Shown here in pieces: positions 19,249 through 28,306 of a stretch of 64,000 nucleotides of DNA. Each line of letters begins with the position of its first letter. The stretch's first letter is position 1. Under the pieces are notes generated by a model. It saw only the letters and a program-made list of their open reading frames with translations, was not told the DNA's origin and did not search any database. The stretch covers positions 704,702 to 768,701 of the forward strand of contig NZ_CADFEN010000002.1 of NCBI RefSeq assembly GCF_902833145.1, read 5' to 3'. The stretch is from Burkholderia sp. BCC0506 (GTDB lineage: Bacteria; Pseudomonadota; Gammaproteobacteria; Burkholderiales; Burkholderiaceae). A program made the position numbers and the translations under genes.

Positions 19249-20484
19249 CTACGTGCGCCGCAGCGTCGCGGCCCATACGCCGAGCGCGGCCACGCTCACT
19301 CCCGCGCCGAGCACGCAGACGCCCGTCCATCCGGCGCGTGCATACATCATCGTCGACGCAATCGCACCGAGCCCGCTGCCGGCCGAATAGAACAGCATGT
19401 AGCAGCCGACGAGGCGCGCCTGCGCGTCGGGCCGCGCGCCGAGAATCATGCTCTGGTTGACGACGTGCACGGCTTGCCCGCCGACGTCGAGCAGCACGAT
19501 GCCGACGATCAGCAGCGCAATCGACGTATCGCCGAACGCGAGCGGCAGCCACGAGCACGCGAGCAGTGCGAGCGCGGCGCCGGTCGTCGCTTCGCCGCGC
19601 CCGCGATCGGCGAGCCGGCCCGCGCGGGCGGCCGCCGCCGCACCGAGTGCGCCGACGAGGCCGAATGCGCCGATCTGCGTGTGCGACATCGCGTGCGGGG
19701 GCGCGCTCAGCGGCAGCACGAGCGCGCTCCAGAAGATGCTGAACGCCGCGAACATCAACAGCGCGATCGCGCCGCGCACGCGCAGCACGCGTTCGTCGCG
19801 CAGCAGCGACACCATCGAGCGCAGCAGCGCCGCGTAACCGATGCGTTCGCGCGGTTCGCGCATATCCGGCAGCAGCCGCGACAGCGCGACCAGCATCGCG
19901 ATCGCGAGCGCGCCCGACACGAGATAGACGGCCCGCCACCCCGCGAGGTCGGTGACGACACCGGCCAGCGAGCGTGCGGCCAGCAGCCCGACCACGACGC
20001 CGCCCTGCGCGGCGCCCACCACGCGCCCGCGTTCGCCTGCGCCGGCGAGGGCGGCCGAGCATGCGATCAGCCCTTGCGTCATCGCGGTGCCGAGCAGCCC
20101 GACCGCGACCATTCCGGCCAGCAGCGCGACGCGTGTCGACGCCGCGGCCACGCCGATGCACGCCGCCGCCAGCAGCAGAAGCTGCACGGCGATCAGACGC
20201 CTGCGGTCCAGCAGGTCGCCGAGCGGCACGACGAACAGCAGCGCGAGCGCGCAGCCGAGCTGCGTCGCCGTGATGACGCCGCCGACCGCAGCCTGCGACA
20301 CGCCGAAATCCCGTGCGATCGAATCGAGCAGCGGCTGCGCGTAGTAGACGTTCGCGACGCTCGCCGCGCAGCAGACGGCCAGCAATGCGACGCGCGCCGA
20401 CGACAGGCGGCCGTCGTCGGCGGGATCGATCGCATCGGCTGACGCATCCGATGCAACGGTGCCGGAATGACAGGATGATTCCAT
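19249..20484 (-). CDS. MFS transporter
   Basis: A 411-residue inner-membrane protein with about twelve hydrophobic segments and the loop 2-3 motif region GDLLDRRRLIAVQLLLLAAA, typical of major facilitator drug or metabolite exporters (DHA1-like). The N-terminal part includes SVANVYYAQPLLDSIARDF, which is characteristic of the YnfM-like subgroup. The ATG at 20484 has GAGGAAG upstream. It is divergent from an HxlR-type regulator 155 bp away, which probably controls it. The substrate is unknown. Confidence 0.88.
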   Translation of the reverse strand: MESSCHSGTVASDASADAIDPADDGRLSSARVALLAVCCAASVANVYYAQPLLDSIARDFGVSQAAVGGVITATQLGCALALLFVVPLGDLLDRRRLIAVQLLLLAAACIGVAAASTRVALLAGMVAVGLLGTAMTQGLIACSAALAGAGERGRVVGAAQGGVVVGLLAARSLAGVVTDLAGWRAVYLVSGALAIAMLVALSRLLPDMREPRERIGYAALLRSMVSLLRDERVLRVRGAIALLMFAAFSIFWSALVLPLSAPPHAMSHTQIGAFGLVGALGAAAAARAGRLADRGRGEATTGAALALLACSWLPLAFGDTSIALLIVGIVLLDVGGQAVHVVNQSMILGARPDAQARLVGCYMLFYSAGSGLGAIASTMMYARAGWTGVCVLGAGVSVAALGVWAATLRRT

Positions 20485-20639
20485 GGCTTCCTCACGCAAT
20501 GCAGTTGCAATTTGAAACTGGATTGGAGTGTAGGGAAAGTGGTTTTAAAATGCAACCTGTTGCGGTGGCGGGCATCGGGCCCGCGCACGGATGGCCGGCA
20601 TGCGCGCGAAGGCGCGCCGGCACGCTTGCGGAGAGGAAC

Positions 20640-21110
20640 ATGGCCAGGCAGAAAAGTCTTGCGGATTCACCGTGCCCGGTGGCGCGCGCGACCGATATCG
20701 TCGGCGATCGCTGGGCGTTGCTGATCGTGCGCGATGCGTTCGACGGCGTGCGCCGCTTCGGCGATTTCCGCGCGAGCCTCGGCGTCGCGAGCAACATCCT
20801 GTCCGACCGGCTGAAGAGGCTGGTGGACGCAGGCGTGTTCGACGTCGTGCCGGCGTCCGACGGCACCGCGTATCAGGAGTACGTGCTGACGAAAAAGGGC
20901 GAGGGGCTGTTTCCGGTCATCGTGATGCTGCGGCAGTGGGGCGAGGCGAACCTGTTCGCGCGCGGCGAGCGGCATTCGGTGCTGGTCGATCGCAGCACCG
21001 GGCGCGCGGTCCGCAAGCTCGCGCTGCGGCACGACGACGGCCGGCCTTTGAAGGCGGCCGAGACGATCGTGAAAAAGATCGATGACGAAGCAGGCACGAC
21101 GCGTCGGTGA
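20640..21110 (+). CDS. HxlR-family transcriptional regulator
   Basis: A 156-residue winged-helix protein. The HxlR signature SPCPVARATDIVGDRWALLI is at residues 9-28, and RRFGDFRASLGVASNILSDR forms the recognition region, followed by LTKKGEGLFPVIVMLRQWGE. The single N-terminal cysteine common to redox- or electrophile-sensing members is present (Cys11). GAGAGG precedes the ATG. Divergent from the MFS gene, it probably represses it. Confidence 0.9.
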   Translation: MARQKSLADSPCPVARATDIVGDRWALLIVRDAFDGVRRFGDFRASLGVASNILSDRLKRLVDAGVFDVVPASDGTAYQEYVLTKKGEGLFPVIVMLRQWGEANLFARGERHSVLVDRSTGRAVRKLALRHDDGRPLKAAETIVKKIDDEAGTTRR

Positions 21111-21176
21111 GCGCGATGCGCGGCAGCCCGTTCGTCGGCCGGCCTGGCGCGACGCGCATCGCGGCGTGCGGCGCGC

Positions 21177-22616
21177 TCAATCGTGCGCCGGCACGCCCTG
21201 ACGCGACCGCGACGCGCCGCGATGCGCGTCGGCCCGCACGCGGGTCGCGAGCAGCGCGGCCGCGATCAGCAGCGCAACCGACACGACGGTTTCGATCCGC
21301 AGCCCGCTGACGACCTGCGACGCACCGCCGCCGCCGGCGAGCGCACCGAACGCCGCGACGCCGATTGCGCCGCCGGCTTGCCGCGCGGTGTTCAGCACCG
21401 CCGACGCGATGCCGGCCCGTTCGTGCGCGACCGATGCGAGCACGGCCGTCGTCATCGCGGGCACCGCGAACCCCATGCCCAACGGAATCAGCAGGAACGG
21501 CACCAGCAGCACGCCGAGCGGCGTCGAGGCGTCGACGAAATGCAGCGACCCGTAGCCGAGCGCGGCGACGAGCGCGCCGGCCACCATCGGCACGCGCGGG
21601 CCGTGGCGGGCGACGGCCCGTCCGCTCGCGAGATTCGACAGCAGGAAGCCGCCGGTGAGCGGCAGGAACGCGAGCCCGGCCTGCAGCGCCGATTCGCCGC
21701 GTGCGCGTTGCAGGTACAGCGCGAGCACGAACACCGTGCCGTAGTACGTGAGGTTCACGCAGATCCCGAACAGCACGGCTGCGCTGAACGTGCGATGGCG
21801 GAACAGCGACAGCGGCAGCATCGGCGTGGCCGTGCGCGATTCGGCCGCGACGAACGCGAGCGCGGCCAGCGCCGCCAGCACGAAGCCGCCGGCCACGACC
21901 GGATGCGCGAGGCCGAGCGGCCGCCATTCGATCACGGCGCCGGTCAGCGCGGTCAGCATCGCGATCGCGATGAACTGGCCGCGCAGATCGAGCGAACGGG
22001 GCGAGCGGGCCGGTGCGGCCTGCTCACGGCGCGCCGGCACCCATGCGAACGTCGCGGCGAGCCCGGCCGCACACAGCGGCAGGTTCACGAGGAAGATGCC
22101 GCGCCAGCCCCACGCGGCGATCAGCAGCCCGCCGACGACCGGCCCGGCCGCGATCGAGATCGACCCGGCCGCCGTCCACCCGCCGACCGCGCGGGCGCGC
22201 AGGCGCGGGTCGTGCCGGCACGCGTCGTTGAGCAGCGCGAGCGAGTTGGGCAGCATCGCCGCGGCGCCGACGCCTTGCAGCGCGCGGGCCGCGATCAGCA
22301 TCGCCGGCGCGACGGCCGCGCCGCACGCGAGCGACGCGAGCGCGAACAGCAGCAGCCCCGCGATATACAGGCGGCGGGCGCCGAAGCGGTCGCCGAGCGC
22401 GCCGCCCGACAGCATCAGCACCGCGAACGCGAGCGTGTACGCATCGACGACCCATTGCAGGCCGGCGACCGGCAGGTGCAGGTCGGCCGCGAGATGCGCG
22501 AGCGCGATGTTGACGATCGTCACGTCGAGCTGCGTGACGACGAAACCGGTGCTGACGGTCGCGACGACGCGCGCGAGCGCGGGCGGGAAAGCCGGGGATG
22601 GTGTGGTCGTATCCAT
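21177..22616 (-). CDS. DHA2-family (EmrB/QacA-type) MFS drug transporter
   Basis: A 479-residue inner-membrane protein with about fourteen hydrophobic segments. Motif D1 (LDVTIVNIALAHLAADLHLP), motif A (GALGDRFGARRLYIAGLLLF) and motif C (GWTAAGSISIAAGPVVGGLL) support the 14-TM DHA2 exporters. The ATG at 22616 is preferred; an ATG nine codons upstream is possible. An AraC-type regulator lies upstream on the same strand. The substrate is unknown. Confidence 0.88.
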   Translation of the reverse strand: MDTTTPSPAFPPALARVVATVSTGFVVTQLDVTIVNIALAHLAADLHLPVAGLQWVVDAYTLAFAVLMLSGGALGDRFGARRLYIAGLLLFALASLACGAAVAPAMLIAARALQGVGAAAMLPNSLALLNDACRHDPRLRARAVGGWTAAGSISIAAGPVVGGLLIAAWGWRGIFLVNLPLCAAGLAATFAWVPARREQAAPARSPRSLDLRGQFIAIAMLTALTGAVIEWRPLGLAHPVVAGGFVLAALAALAFVAAESRTATPMLPLSLFRHRTFSAAVLFGICVNLTYYGTVFVLALYLQRARGESALQAGLAFLPLTGGFLLSNLASGRAVARHGPRVPMVAGALVAALGYGSLHFVDASTPLGVLLVPFLLIPLGMGFAVPAMTTAVLASVAHERAGIASAVLNTARQAGGAIGVAAFGALAGGGGASQVVSGLRIETVVSVALLIAAALLATRVRADAHRGASRSRQGVPAHD

Positions 22617-22736
22617 GCGTCCATCGTAGGCGGTGACCGGCATGCGATGTTTCAGTGGAACGTGAAGCGTCGATACGGATGCCGACGCATGCCGCTTGCT
22701 ACGTGCGCCGATGCGTATCCAGCGACGCCGATGCGT

Positions 22737-23510
22737 TCAGTGCCGTTCGCCGCGCCAGCGCCCCGGCGCCACGCCGAAGCGCTTCGTGAACGCATGCGTG
22801 AACGTGCTTTGATCCGCGAAGCCGACGCTGCCCGCGATGTCGACGAGCGCATGCCGGCCGTCGGCGAGCAGCACGACCGCTGCGTCGAGCCGCAGCCGCT
22901 GCAGGTAGCGATGGGGCGTTTCGCCGAACGCGTCGACGAACAGTTGATGAAACCGGCGCATCCCGTAGCCGCAGTGCGCGGCGAGATCGGCGATGCGCAG
23001 CGGTTCGGCGAGCCGGGCGCGCAGCCAGCGGTCGATGCGCGCGAAATCGAGGCCCGCCGCGGGCGCGGCGATGCCCGCATCGTCGAGCAGCGCGTCGCAC
23101 AGGCGCGCGGCGGCCTGCCACTGGAAGCGATGCGCGGCGGCCCGCCGTGCGTCGCCGGCCGGCGCGTCGTGTTGCGCGGCGGCCGCCGCGACCTGCGCGA
23201 CGAGCGCGGTGAGCGCCGGGTCGATCGCCACGGCGCGTGCATGGTCGAACAGCCGCCGCGGTACCGCGAGCGACGCGGCGGGCAGGTCGATCACGAGCTG
23301 GCGATTGTCGCCGAGGCCCGCGTAGTCGTGGCGCGCGCCGGCCGGAACCAGCCAGGCCGCGTGCCGGTCGATGCGCCGGCCGATGCCGTCCACCGCCATC
23401 ACCATCGCGCCATCGAGGCCGAGCACGACCTGATGGAAGTCGTGCACGTCCGACGCTTCGCACGTGTCGTAGCGGCGCAGCGCGATGGCGGGGGAGGCGA
23501 CGCGTTCCAT
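22737..23510 (-). CDS. AraC-family transcriptional regulator
   Basis: A 257-residue protein with an N-terminal cupin-like sensor region and a C-terminal double helix-turn-helix (DLAAHCGYGMRRFHQLFVDA; DIAGSVGFADQSTFTHAFTK). The end FGVAPGRWRGERH is the usual AraC tail. It lies 25 bp downstream of the FKBP gene on the same strand, and upstream of the DHA2 exporter, which it may regulate. No strong ribosome site is visible for the ATG at 23510. Confidence 0.88.
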   Translation of the reverse strand: MERVASPAIALRRYDTCEASDVHDFHQVVLGLDGAMVMAVDGIGRRIDRHAAWLVPAGARHDYAGLGDNRQLVIDLPAASLAVPRRLFDHARAVAIDPALTALVAQVAAAAAQHDAPAGDARRAAAHRFQWQAAARLCDALLDDAGIAAPAAGLDFARIDRWLRARLAEPLRIADLAAHCGYGMRRFHQLFVDAFGETPHRYLQRLRLDAAVVLLADGRHALVDIAGSVGFADQSTFTHAFTKRFGVAPGRWRGERH

Positions 23511-23535
23511 CGGGAAGGAAACGGCCGGATGCGGG

Positions 23536-23877
23536 TCAGACGTCGAGCAGTTCGACTTCGAACACGAGCGTCGCATTCGGCGGAATCACGCCGCCTGCGC
23601 CGCGCGGGCCGTAGCCGAGTTGCGGCGGGATCGTGAGGCGGCGCACGCCGCCGACCTTCATGCCCTGCACGCCTTCGTCCCAGCCCTTGATGACCATGCC
23701 GCCGCCGAGCACGAATGCGAACGGGTCGTTGCGATCCTTGCTCGAATCGAATTTCTGACCGTCGGTCAGCCAGCCCGTGTAGTGGACGCTGACGGTCTTG
23801 CCGGCTTGCGCTTGCGCGCCGGTGCCTTCGGTCAGGTCTTCGTACTTGAGGCCCGATTCGGTCGTGATGACGGACAT
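23536..23877 (-). CDS. FKBP-type peptidyl-prolyl cis-trans isomerase
   Basis: A 113-residue single-domain FKBP. Active-site residues appear in VSVHYTGWLTDGQKFDSSKD, MVIKGWDEGVQGMKVGGVRR and PPQLGYGPRGAGGVIPPNAT. There is no signal peptide, so it acts in the cytoplasm as a folding catalyst. AGGAG lies upstream of the ATG. Length and motifs are normal for the small Burkholderia FKBP; it may be co-transcribed with the AraC gene below it. Confidence 0.94.
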   Translation of the reverse strand: MSVITTESGLKYEDLTEGTGAQAQAGKTVSVHYTGWLTDGQKFDSSKDRNDPFAFVLGGGMVIKGWDEGVQGMKVGGVRRLTIPPQLGYGPRGAGGVIPPNATLVFEVELLDV

Positions 23878-24453
23878 GATTTCTCCTGAAAGAGCGTGAC
23901 GTAAAACCGCTATTGTAGGCGAGCGGGCAGCGGGCGGGCGCGCGTGGATTTCACGCCGTCGCACGCGTGTCGCGAAGCACGGCGGGGCGCCGCATACGGG
24001 ATTGCGGAAAACACGATTGGAACGCGCGTTTGAATTGGTCGCGAGCCGTTGGGCCAAGGTTGCACCACGGCAGCGCCCCGCGCGTATGAATCGATGTCAT
24101 CGGCACACGCCGCCGCCTGCCGCACGACCCCCGCCGGATGCCGCGAAATACCCGCCGCACGGGGCGCGCGAGCCGCCGCCGGGGCGCTGCATCGTGTCCC
24201 GCAACTCATCGGCGCGGGAACCGGAGCGTTCGAATCGCGACCCGTTCGCGCATCGTTCGAGCGCCGTTTTTTCCGCCTTTCCGACCGTGCCCCGTTTGGA
24301 AGCGCGCATCTACCGCGCGGCTTGCGTGCGCCGGCGCGCACGGCCTATCGTTACATCTGTCGATGTCAGGATTTGGGCGGCGCGCGATACGCCGCCCGGG
24401 CGCGCGCCGGCCGCGTCGGACGATGCGCCGGGCCGCGCCGCAACAGGAGAACG
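23878..24453. other. 576-bp intergenic region without a supported gene
   Basis: This gap separates divergent genes and should hold both promoters. Frames crossing it are Arg/Pro-rich and lack domains. No repeat or clear promoter pair could be fixed. Confidence 0.5.
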
Positions 24454-25377
24454 ATGAACATGAAGTCAGCCGCTTGCGCCACCGCAGCCGGGATCATGCC
24501 GGTGCGCCGCGACCTGCGCTTCGACCTGCCGGTCGAACGCGCGAAGGACTGGCATGGCCTCGGGCCGCACGTGACCCATTTCTTCAACGCGCTGTCGCTG
24601 CTGTTTCCGGCCGGCGAGCGCTTCTTCATGGATTCGGTGCGCAACTACCGCGACCGGATCGACGATCCCGTGCTGAAGCAGCAGGTGCTCGGCTTCATCG
24701 GCCAGGAGGCCATGCATACGCGCGAGCACATCGAATACAACGAACTGATGCAGGCGAACCGCCTGCCCGCGCGCAAGCTCGACCGCCGCGTGTGGGCGGT
24801 GCTCGGCTACATGAAGCGCACGCTGCCCCATTCGGTGCAGCTCGCGCACACGGTGGCGGCCGAACACTACACGGCGATGCTCGCCGACTGGCTGCTGCGC
24901 GACCCGACGCGCCTCGACGGCTCGGTCGACGGCTACCGGCAGATGTGGATCTGGCACGCGCTGGAGGAAACCGAGCACAAGGCCGTGTCGTTCGACGTGT
25001 GGAATGCCGCGATGAAGCCGGGGTTGCGCCGCTACCTGATCCGCATCGGCGTCTATCTGCTGACGACGCTGACGTTCTGGCCGACCGTGTTCCTGATGCA
25101 CGCGACGCTGCTGTGGCGCGATCGCGGCGCCGGCCATCACGTGCGCGGCATGCTGCGTACGATCGCGTTCCTGTACGGGCCGCGCCGCGGGTTGTTCCCG
25201 CGGATCGCCGGCGAATGGCTGAGCTTTTTCCGGCCGGGCTTCCACCCGTGGGACCACGACAATCGCCACCATCTCGCGCGGGTCGACGCGCTGGCCGCCA
25301 CCTACGGCGAACACGGCGGCACACCGGCCGGCCGCGGCCGCGCGAACGTGCCGGCGCCGCTCGCGTCGGGTCGCTGA
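24454..25377 (+). CDS. PF10118-family predicted metal-dependent hydrolase
   Basis: A 307-residue protein of the COG3687 type. Conserved acidic/histidine clusters suggest a ferritin-like di-metal centre: FIGQEAMHTREHIEYNE near residue 85, HTVAAEHYTAML near 134, and WHALEETEHKAVSFDVWNA near 170. A hydrophobic stretch (LIRIGVYLLTTLTFWPTVFL) may anchor it to the membrane. AGGAG lies upstream of the ATG at 24454. The catalytic reaction of the family is not established. Confidence 0.85.
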   Translation: MNMKSAACATAAGIMPVRRDLRFDLPVERAKDWHGLGPHVTHFFNALSLLFPAGERFFMDSVRNYRDRIDDPVLKQQVLGFIGQEAMHTREHIEYNELMQANRLPARKLDRRVWAVLGYMKRTLPHSVQLAHTVAAEHYTAMLADWLLRDPTRLDGSVDGYRQMWIWHALEETEHKAVSFDVWNAAMKPGLRRYLIRIGVYLLTTLTFWPTVFLMHATLLWRDRGAGHHVRGMLRTIAFLYGPRRGLFPRIAGEWLSFFRPGFHPWDHDNRHHLARVDALAATYGEHGGTPAGRGRANVPAPLASGR

Positions 25378-25822
25378 CCCGGCCATCCGCCGCGCGGCGG
25401 GCGCCGCACATGTTGCGCGCGTGCATCAATCGGCTTCTTCCGACGATTGACGAAAATCAACCGGAACCGGCTGCCCGGGCGCCCGCGGGCCCGGCCGACC
25501 GGTTGCGCGCGCATGCGCCGGCGTGCCGATCGTGCGTGCGCCGCGCGTCGCTCACGGTCGTCGTGCGCCAGCACCGGCGCGGTTTTACGCGCACCGCGCC
25601 GGCCCGTTCCGGTCGCGCGCGGCGTTCGCCACGGGGATAACACCCATCTAGCCGCAGGCCGGCCGCATCGATATACCGTTCATGACAACGTCGACTCCGG
25701 CGCGATTCATGCGCAGGGGGATTTTATTCGGACGGAAATACGGCCAATATGTCGGTTCGATCGTGTCCGTCGTACGCGGCGGCGAGCCGGCGCGCGATAC
25801 CAACGCCAAGCGGGGAACAACG
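25378..25822. other. 445-bp intergenic region without a supported gene
   Basis: No recognisable gene, repeat or RNA was found. The last 150 bp before the regulator start are somewhat richer in A+T and probably contain its promoter. The frame upstream of 25823 stays open to 25682 but shows no conserved residues. Confidence 0.45.
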
Positions 25823-27322
25823 ATGGTTGCAAGGTCACCCGACGCAAACGGGCAGGCGGCGCCCGAGATGACGGACGTGTCCGTCACCGCTCCCGAGGCC
25901 GGCCGCAAGCTGTTCGTGATCATGCGTACGCCGGACGAGCCGTTGTTGGCGCAACTGCGCGGGCTCGGCTGGGAGATCGCGGTCGCGAAGACGGCCGGCG
26001 CCGCGCAGAACATGACGTCCGGCGTGAGCGTGGCCGCCGGGCTGATCGATTTCACCGGGTTCACGGCGCGCGACTATCCCGCGTTGAAGATGTGCCTGAG
26101 CCAGCCGGCGATCGGCTGGATTTCCATCGCGCAGGCCGGCATCACGATCGGCCCCGCCGTGCGCGAACTGATTCGCAGTTACTGCTTCGATTACGTGACG
26201 CTGCCGCTGCCGTACGAATGGATTTCGCACGTGCTCGGCCATGCGCGCGGGATGGCCGCGCTCGATCGCGTCGACGGCGCGGCCTACGCGGCGTCGATCG
26301 GCGAACACGGGATGATCGGCAACTGCGAGGCGATGCAGCAACTGTTCAGCACGATCCGCAAGGTCGCGAAGACCGACGCGAGCGTGTTCATCTCGGGCGA
26401 GTCGGGCACCGGCAAGGAGCTGACGGCGCTCGCGATTCACGAGCGCTCCAGCCGAGGCAAGGGGCCGTTCGTCGCGATCAATTGCGGCGCGATTCCGCAT
26501 CACCTGCTGCAGTCGGAGCTGTTCGGCTATGAGCGCGGTGCGTTCACCGGCGCGAACCAGCGGCGCGCGGGCCGGATCGAATCGGCGAACGGCGGCACGC
26601 TGTTTCTCGACGAGATCGGCGACATGCCGGTCGAAAGCCAGGCGAGCCTGTTGCGCTTCCTGCAGGAAGGGAAGATCGAGCGGCTCGGCGGGCAGGAGTC
26701 GATCGCGGTCGACGTGCGGATCATCTCGGCCACGCACGTGGATCTCGACGGCGCGGTCGAGGCCGGGCGCTTCCGCGCCGATCTCTATCACCGGCTGTGC
26801 GTGCTGCGCATCCACGAGCCGCCGCTGCGCGCACGCGGCAAGGACATCGACATCCTCGCGCACTACGTGCTGCAGAAATTCAAGGCCGATAGCGGCCGCA
26901 AGATCAGCGGCTTCACGTCGGCCGCGCTCGACGCGATGCGGCGCTACGAGTGGCCCGGCAATGTGCGCGAGCTGATCAACCGCGTGCGGCGCGCGATCGT
27001 GATGGCCGAGAGCCGGCTGTTGACGCCGCACGATCTCGGGCTCGACACGCCCGGCGAAACCGAACCCGTCACGCTCGAGCAGGCGCGGGCGCTGGCCGAG
27101 CGCACCGCGATCGAGAACGCGTTGCTGCGCAACGATCACCGGATCAACAAGGCCGCCGCCGAACTCGGCATTTCACGCGTGACGCTCTACCGGATGATGA
27201 TCGAGCACGGGCTGAACGATCACGACAACAACGGCGGCAGCGGCGGGAATGGCGGGAATGGCGACAGCGGCGGGCACGACGGCGCACCGTCGGGTGACGC
27301 GGGGCATCAGCGGGTCGGCTGA
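25823..27322 (+). CDS. Sigma-54-dependent transcriptional activator, VpsR-like
   Basis: A 499-residue bacterial enhancer-binding protein. The N-terminal 140 residues (KLFVIMRTPDEPLLAQLRGL, IDFTGFTARDYPALKMCL) resemble the receiver-like VpsR domain without a clear phospho-acceptor layout. The AAA+ core has Walker A GESGTGKE near residue 192, GAFTGA near 239, Walker B GTLFLDEIGDM and the arginine-rich RFRADLYHRL. The C-terminal Fis-type helix-turn-helix is NKAAAELGISRVTLYRMMIE, followed by a Gly/Asn/Asp-rich tail. GGGGAA lies upstream of the ATG. An intact GAFTGA means it should contact sigma-54. VpsR-type relatives, including the Burkholderia c-di-GMP effector BerB, control biofilm polysaccharide; whether this is BerB itself cannot be settled here. 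Confidence 0.86.
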   Translation: MVARSPDANGQAAPEMTDVSVTAPEAGRKLFVIMRTPDEPLLAQLRGLGWEIAVAKTAGAAQNMTSGVSVAAGLIDFTGFTARDYPALKMCLSQPAIGWISIAQAGITIGPAVRELIRSYCFDYVTLPLPYEWISHVLGHARGMAALDRVDGAAYAASIGEHGMIGNCEAMQQLFSTIRKVAKTDASVFISGESGTGKELTALAIHERSSRGKGPFVAINCGAIPHHLLQSELFGYERGAFTGANQRRAGRIESANGGTLFLDEIGDMPVESQASLLRFLQEGKIERLGGQESIAVDVRIISATHVDLDGAVEAGRFRADLYHRLCVLRIHEPPLRARGKDIDILAHYVLQKFKADSGRKISGFTSAALDAMRRYEWPGNVRELINRVRRAIVMAESRLLTPHDLGLDTPGETEPVTLEQARALAERTAIENALLRNDHRINKAAAELGISRVTLYRMMIEHGLNDHDNNGGSGGNGGNGDSGGHDGAPSGDAGHQRVG

Positions 27323-27599
27323 GCGGCGTGCGTGGCCGGCGTCGCCATGTAAAGCGCATGAAACATTTCGCGTCGGCCGCCGCGCGAATTTTCGCGCCGA
27401 AGCGGGCCGATGGGCCGGTGCGCCGCCGGTAAAAATTCCGCGCGCCATTGTTCAGCCTTATTCCGCAAGGCCCTGCCGTTGCAGGGCTCGCGCGTGCTGC
27501 GACCCCGATGTTTCAGTTTCGTAACTTCCGGCATGCCGCGCCCGTTCCGGCCGCCAGCCGGCTCGACCACAGCCTTGTTCGGCCGGGCTCGCGCAGCGC

Positions 27600-27615
27600 T
27601 GGCCCGGTCCTTGCG
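27600..27615 (+). promoter_or_regulatory. Candidate sigma-54 (-24/-12) promoter
   Basis: TGGCCCG-N4-TTGC fits the consensus TGGCACG-N4-TTGC with one change and exact GG-to-GC spacing. It lies 278 bp after the sigma-54 activator gene and points toward the weak reading frame at 27830. Such matches can occur by chance in GC-rich DNA. Confidence 0.5.
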
Positions 27616-27829
27616 GAGACAGGCGTGCGAGCGTCGACGACACGAGGTCCGTCCGGTCGGGCAGCACCCGTCTTCGGTACCGGCCGGAATGCAGTCCGCG
27701 GGGATGCGGCGGCCGCGCGCGGGGCAGCAGCCGCGTCGCGGCGAGCACGGAACGTCGTCGCCTGATCGCCGGGGCATCGGCATCGTCCGGTTGCCGGAAC
27801 AAACATCAGACAGCAAACGGGGTAGAAAA

Positions 27830-28078
27830 ATGATCGATCGTCACACGCCGCGGTCCGCAGGCCGCGATCGCAGTGATTCGGGACATCGCCGCTCGAACGT
27901 CGCGCTTGCGGCCGACCGGCATGCGTCGACAGGCCATCTCTCCGCGCCCGGTGCGAGGCGGATCCGGCTGGTTGCCGGTCATCCGCGCCGGGTCGGCACT
28001 TTCCTGCACGCGAACCCGATCCGCATGGGCATGTGCACACGGGCGCCGGTGCCGCGACGCCCGGTCTTCGCCTATTGA
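27830..28078 (+). CDS. Possible small protein (weak)
   Basis: An 82-codon frame beginning MIDRHTPRSAG and ending RRPVFAY, preceded by GGGGTAG. It is very Arg-rich, lacks any domain I recognise, and only about three quarters of its third positions are G or C, lower than the certain genes here. It is listed only because it lies downstream of a sigma-54-type promoter. It may well not be translated. Confidence 0.2.
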   Translation: MIDRHTPRSAGRDRSDSGHRRSNVALAADRHASTGHLSAPGARRIRLVAGHPRRVGTFLHANPIRMGMCTRAPVPRRPVFAY

Positions 28079-28306
28079 TTCGAGCGGCACGAGATCCGTT
28101 CGTATCGCCCGTCGTTGCCGCGGGCGATTGATTGGCGATCCGAACGATGTCGTTGCGTCGTGCCGCTTGCCGCGGACGACGCAACATGCGAAAAGCATTC
28201 GACGCAACGGCGAACCGCGCGATGCCGTTGCCATCCGGTTGCAAGGGGAGGGGCGGTCGGACGCGCGCGACGGAAAGCAGTCCTCCGTACGCGCGCGACG
28301 CCGTTC

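Larger units (their letters stand above)
27323..28306. other. Near-1-kb region without a firm gene
   Basis: Between the activator gene and the binding-protein gene there is no frame with recognisable domains. The stretch contains a sigma-54-type promoter (27600-27615), a weak 82-codon reading frame (27830-28078), and a small inverted repeat CCCTGC-N4-GCAGGG near 27470-27486. It may host a short transcript or small gene governed by the adjacent activator. Confidence 0.5.

Noticed and set aside
27469-27486. CCCTGC-N4-GCAGGG hairpin as terminator of the sigma-54 activator gene
   Set aside because: No T tract follows and the stem is only six bases; too weak to call.
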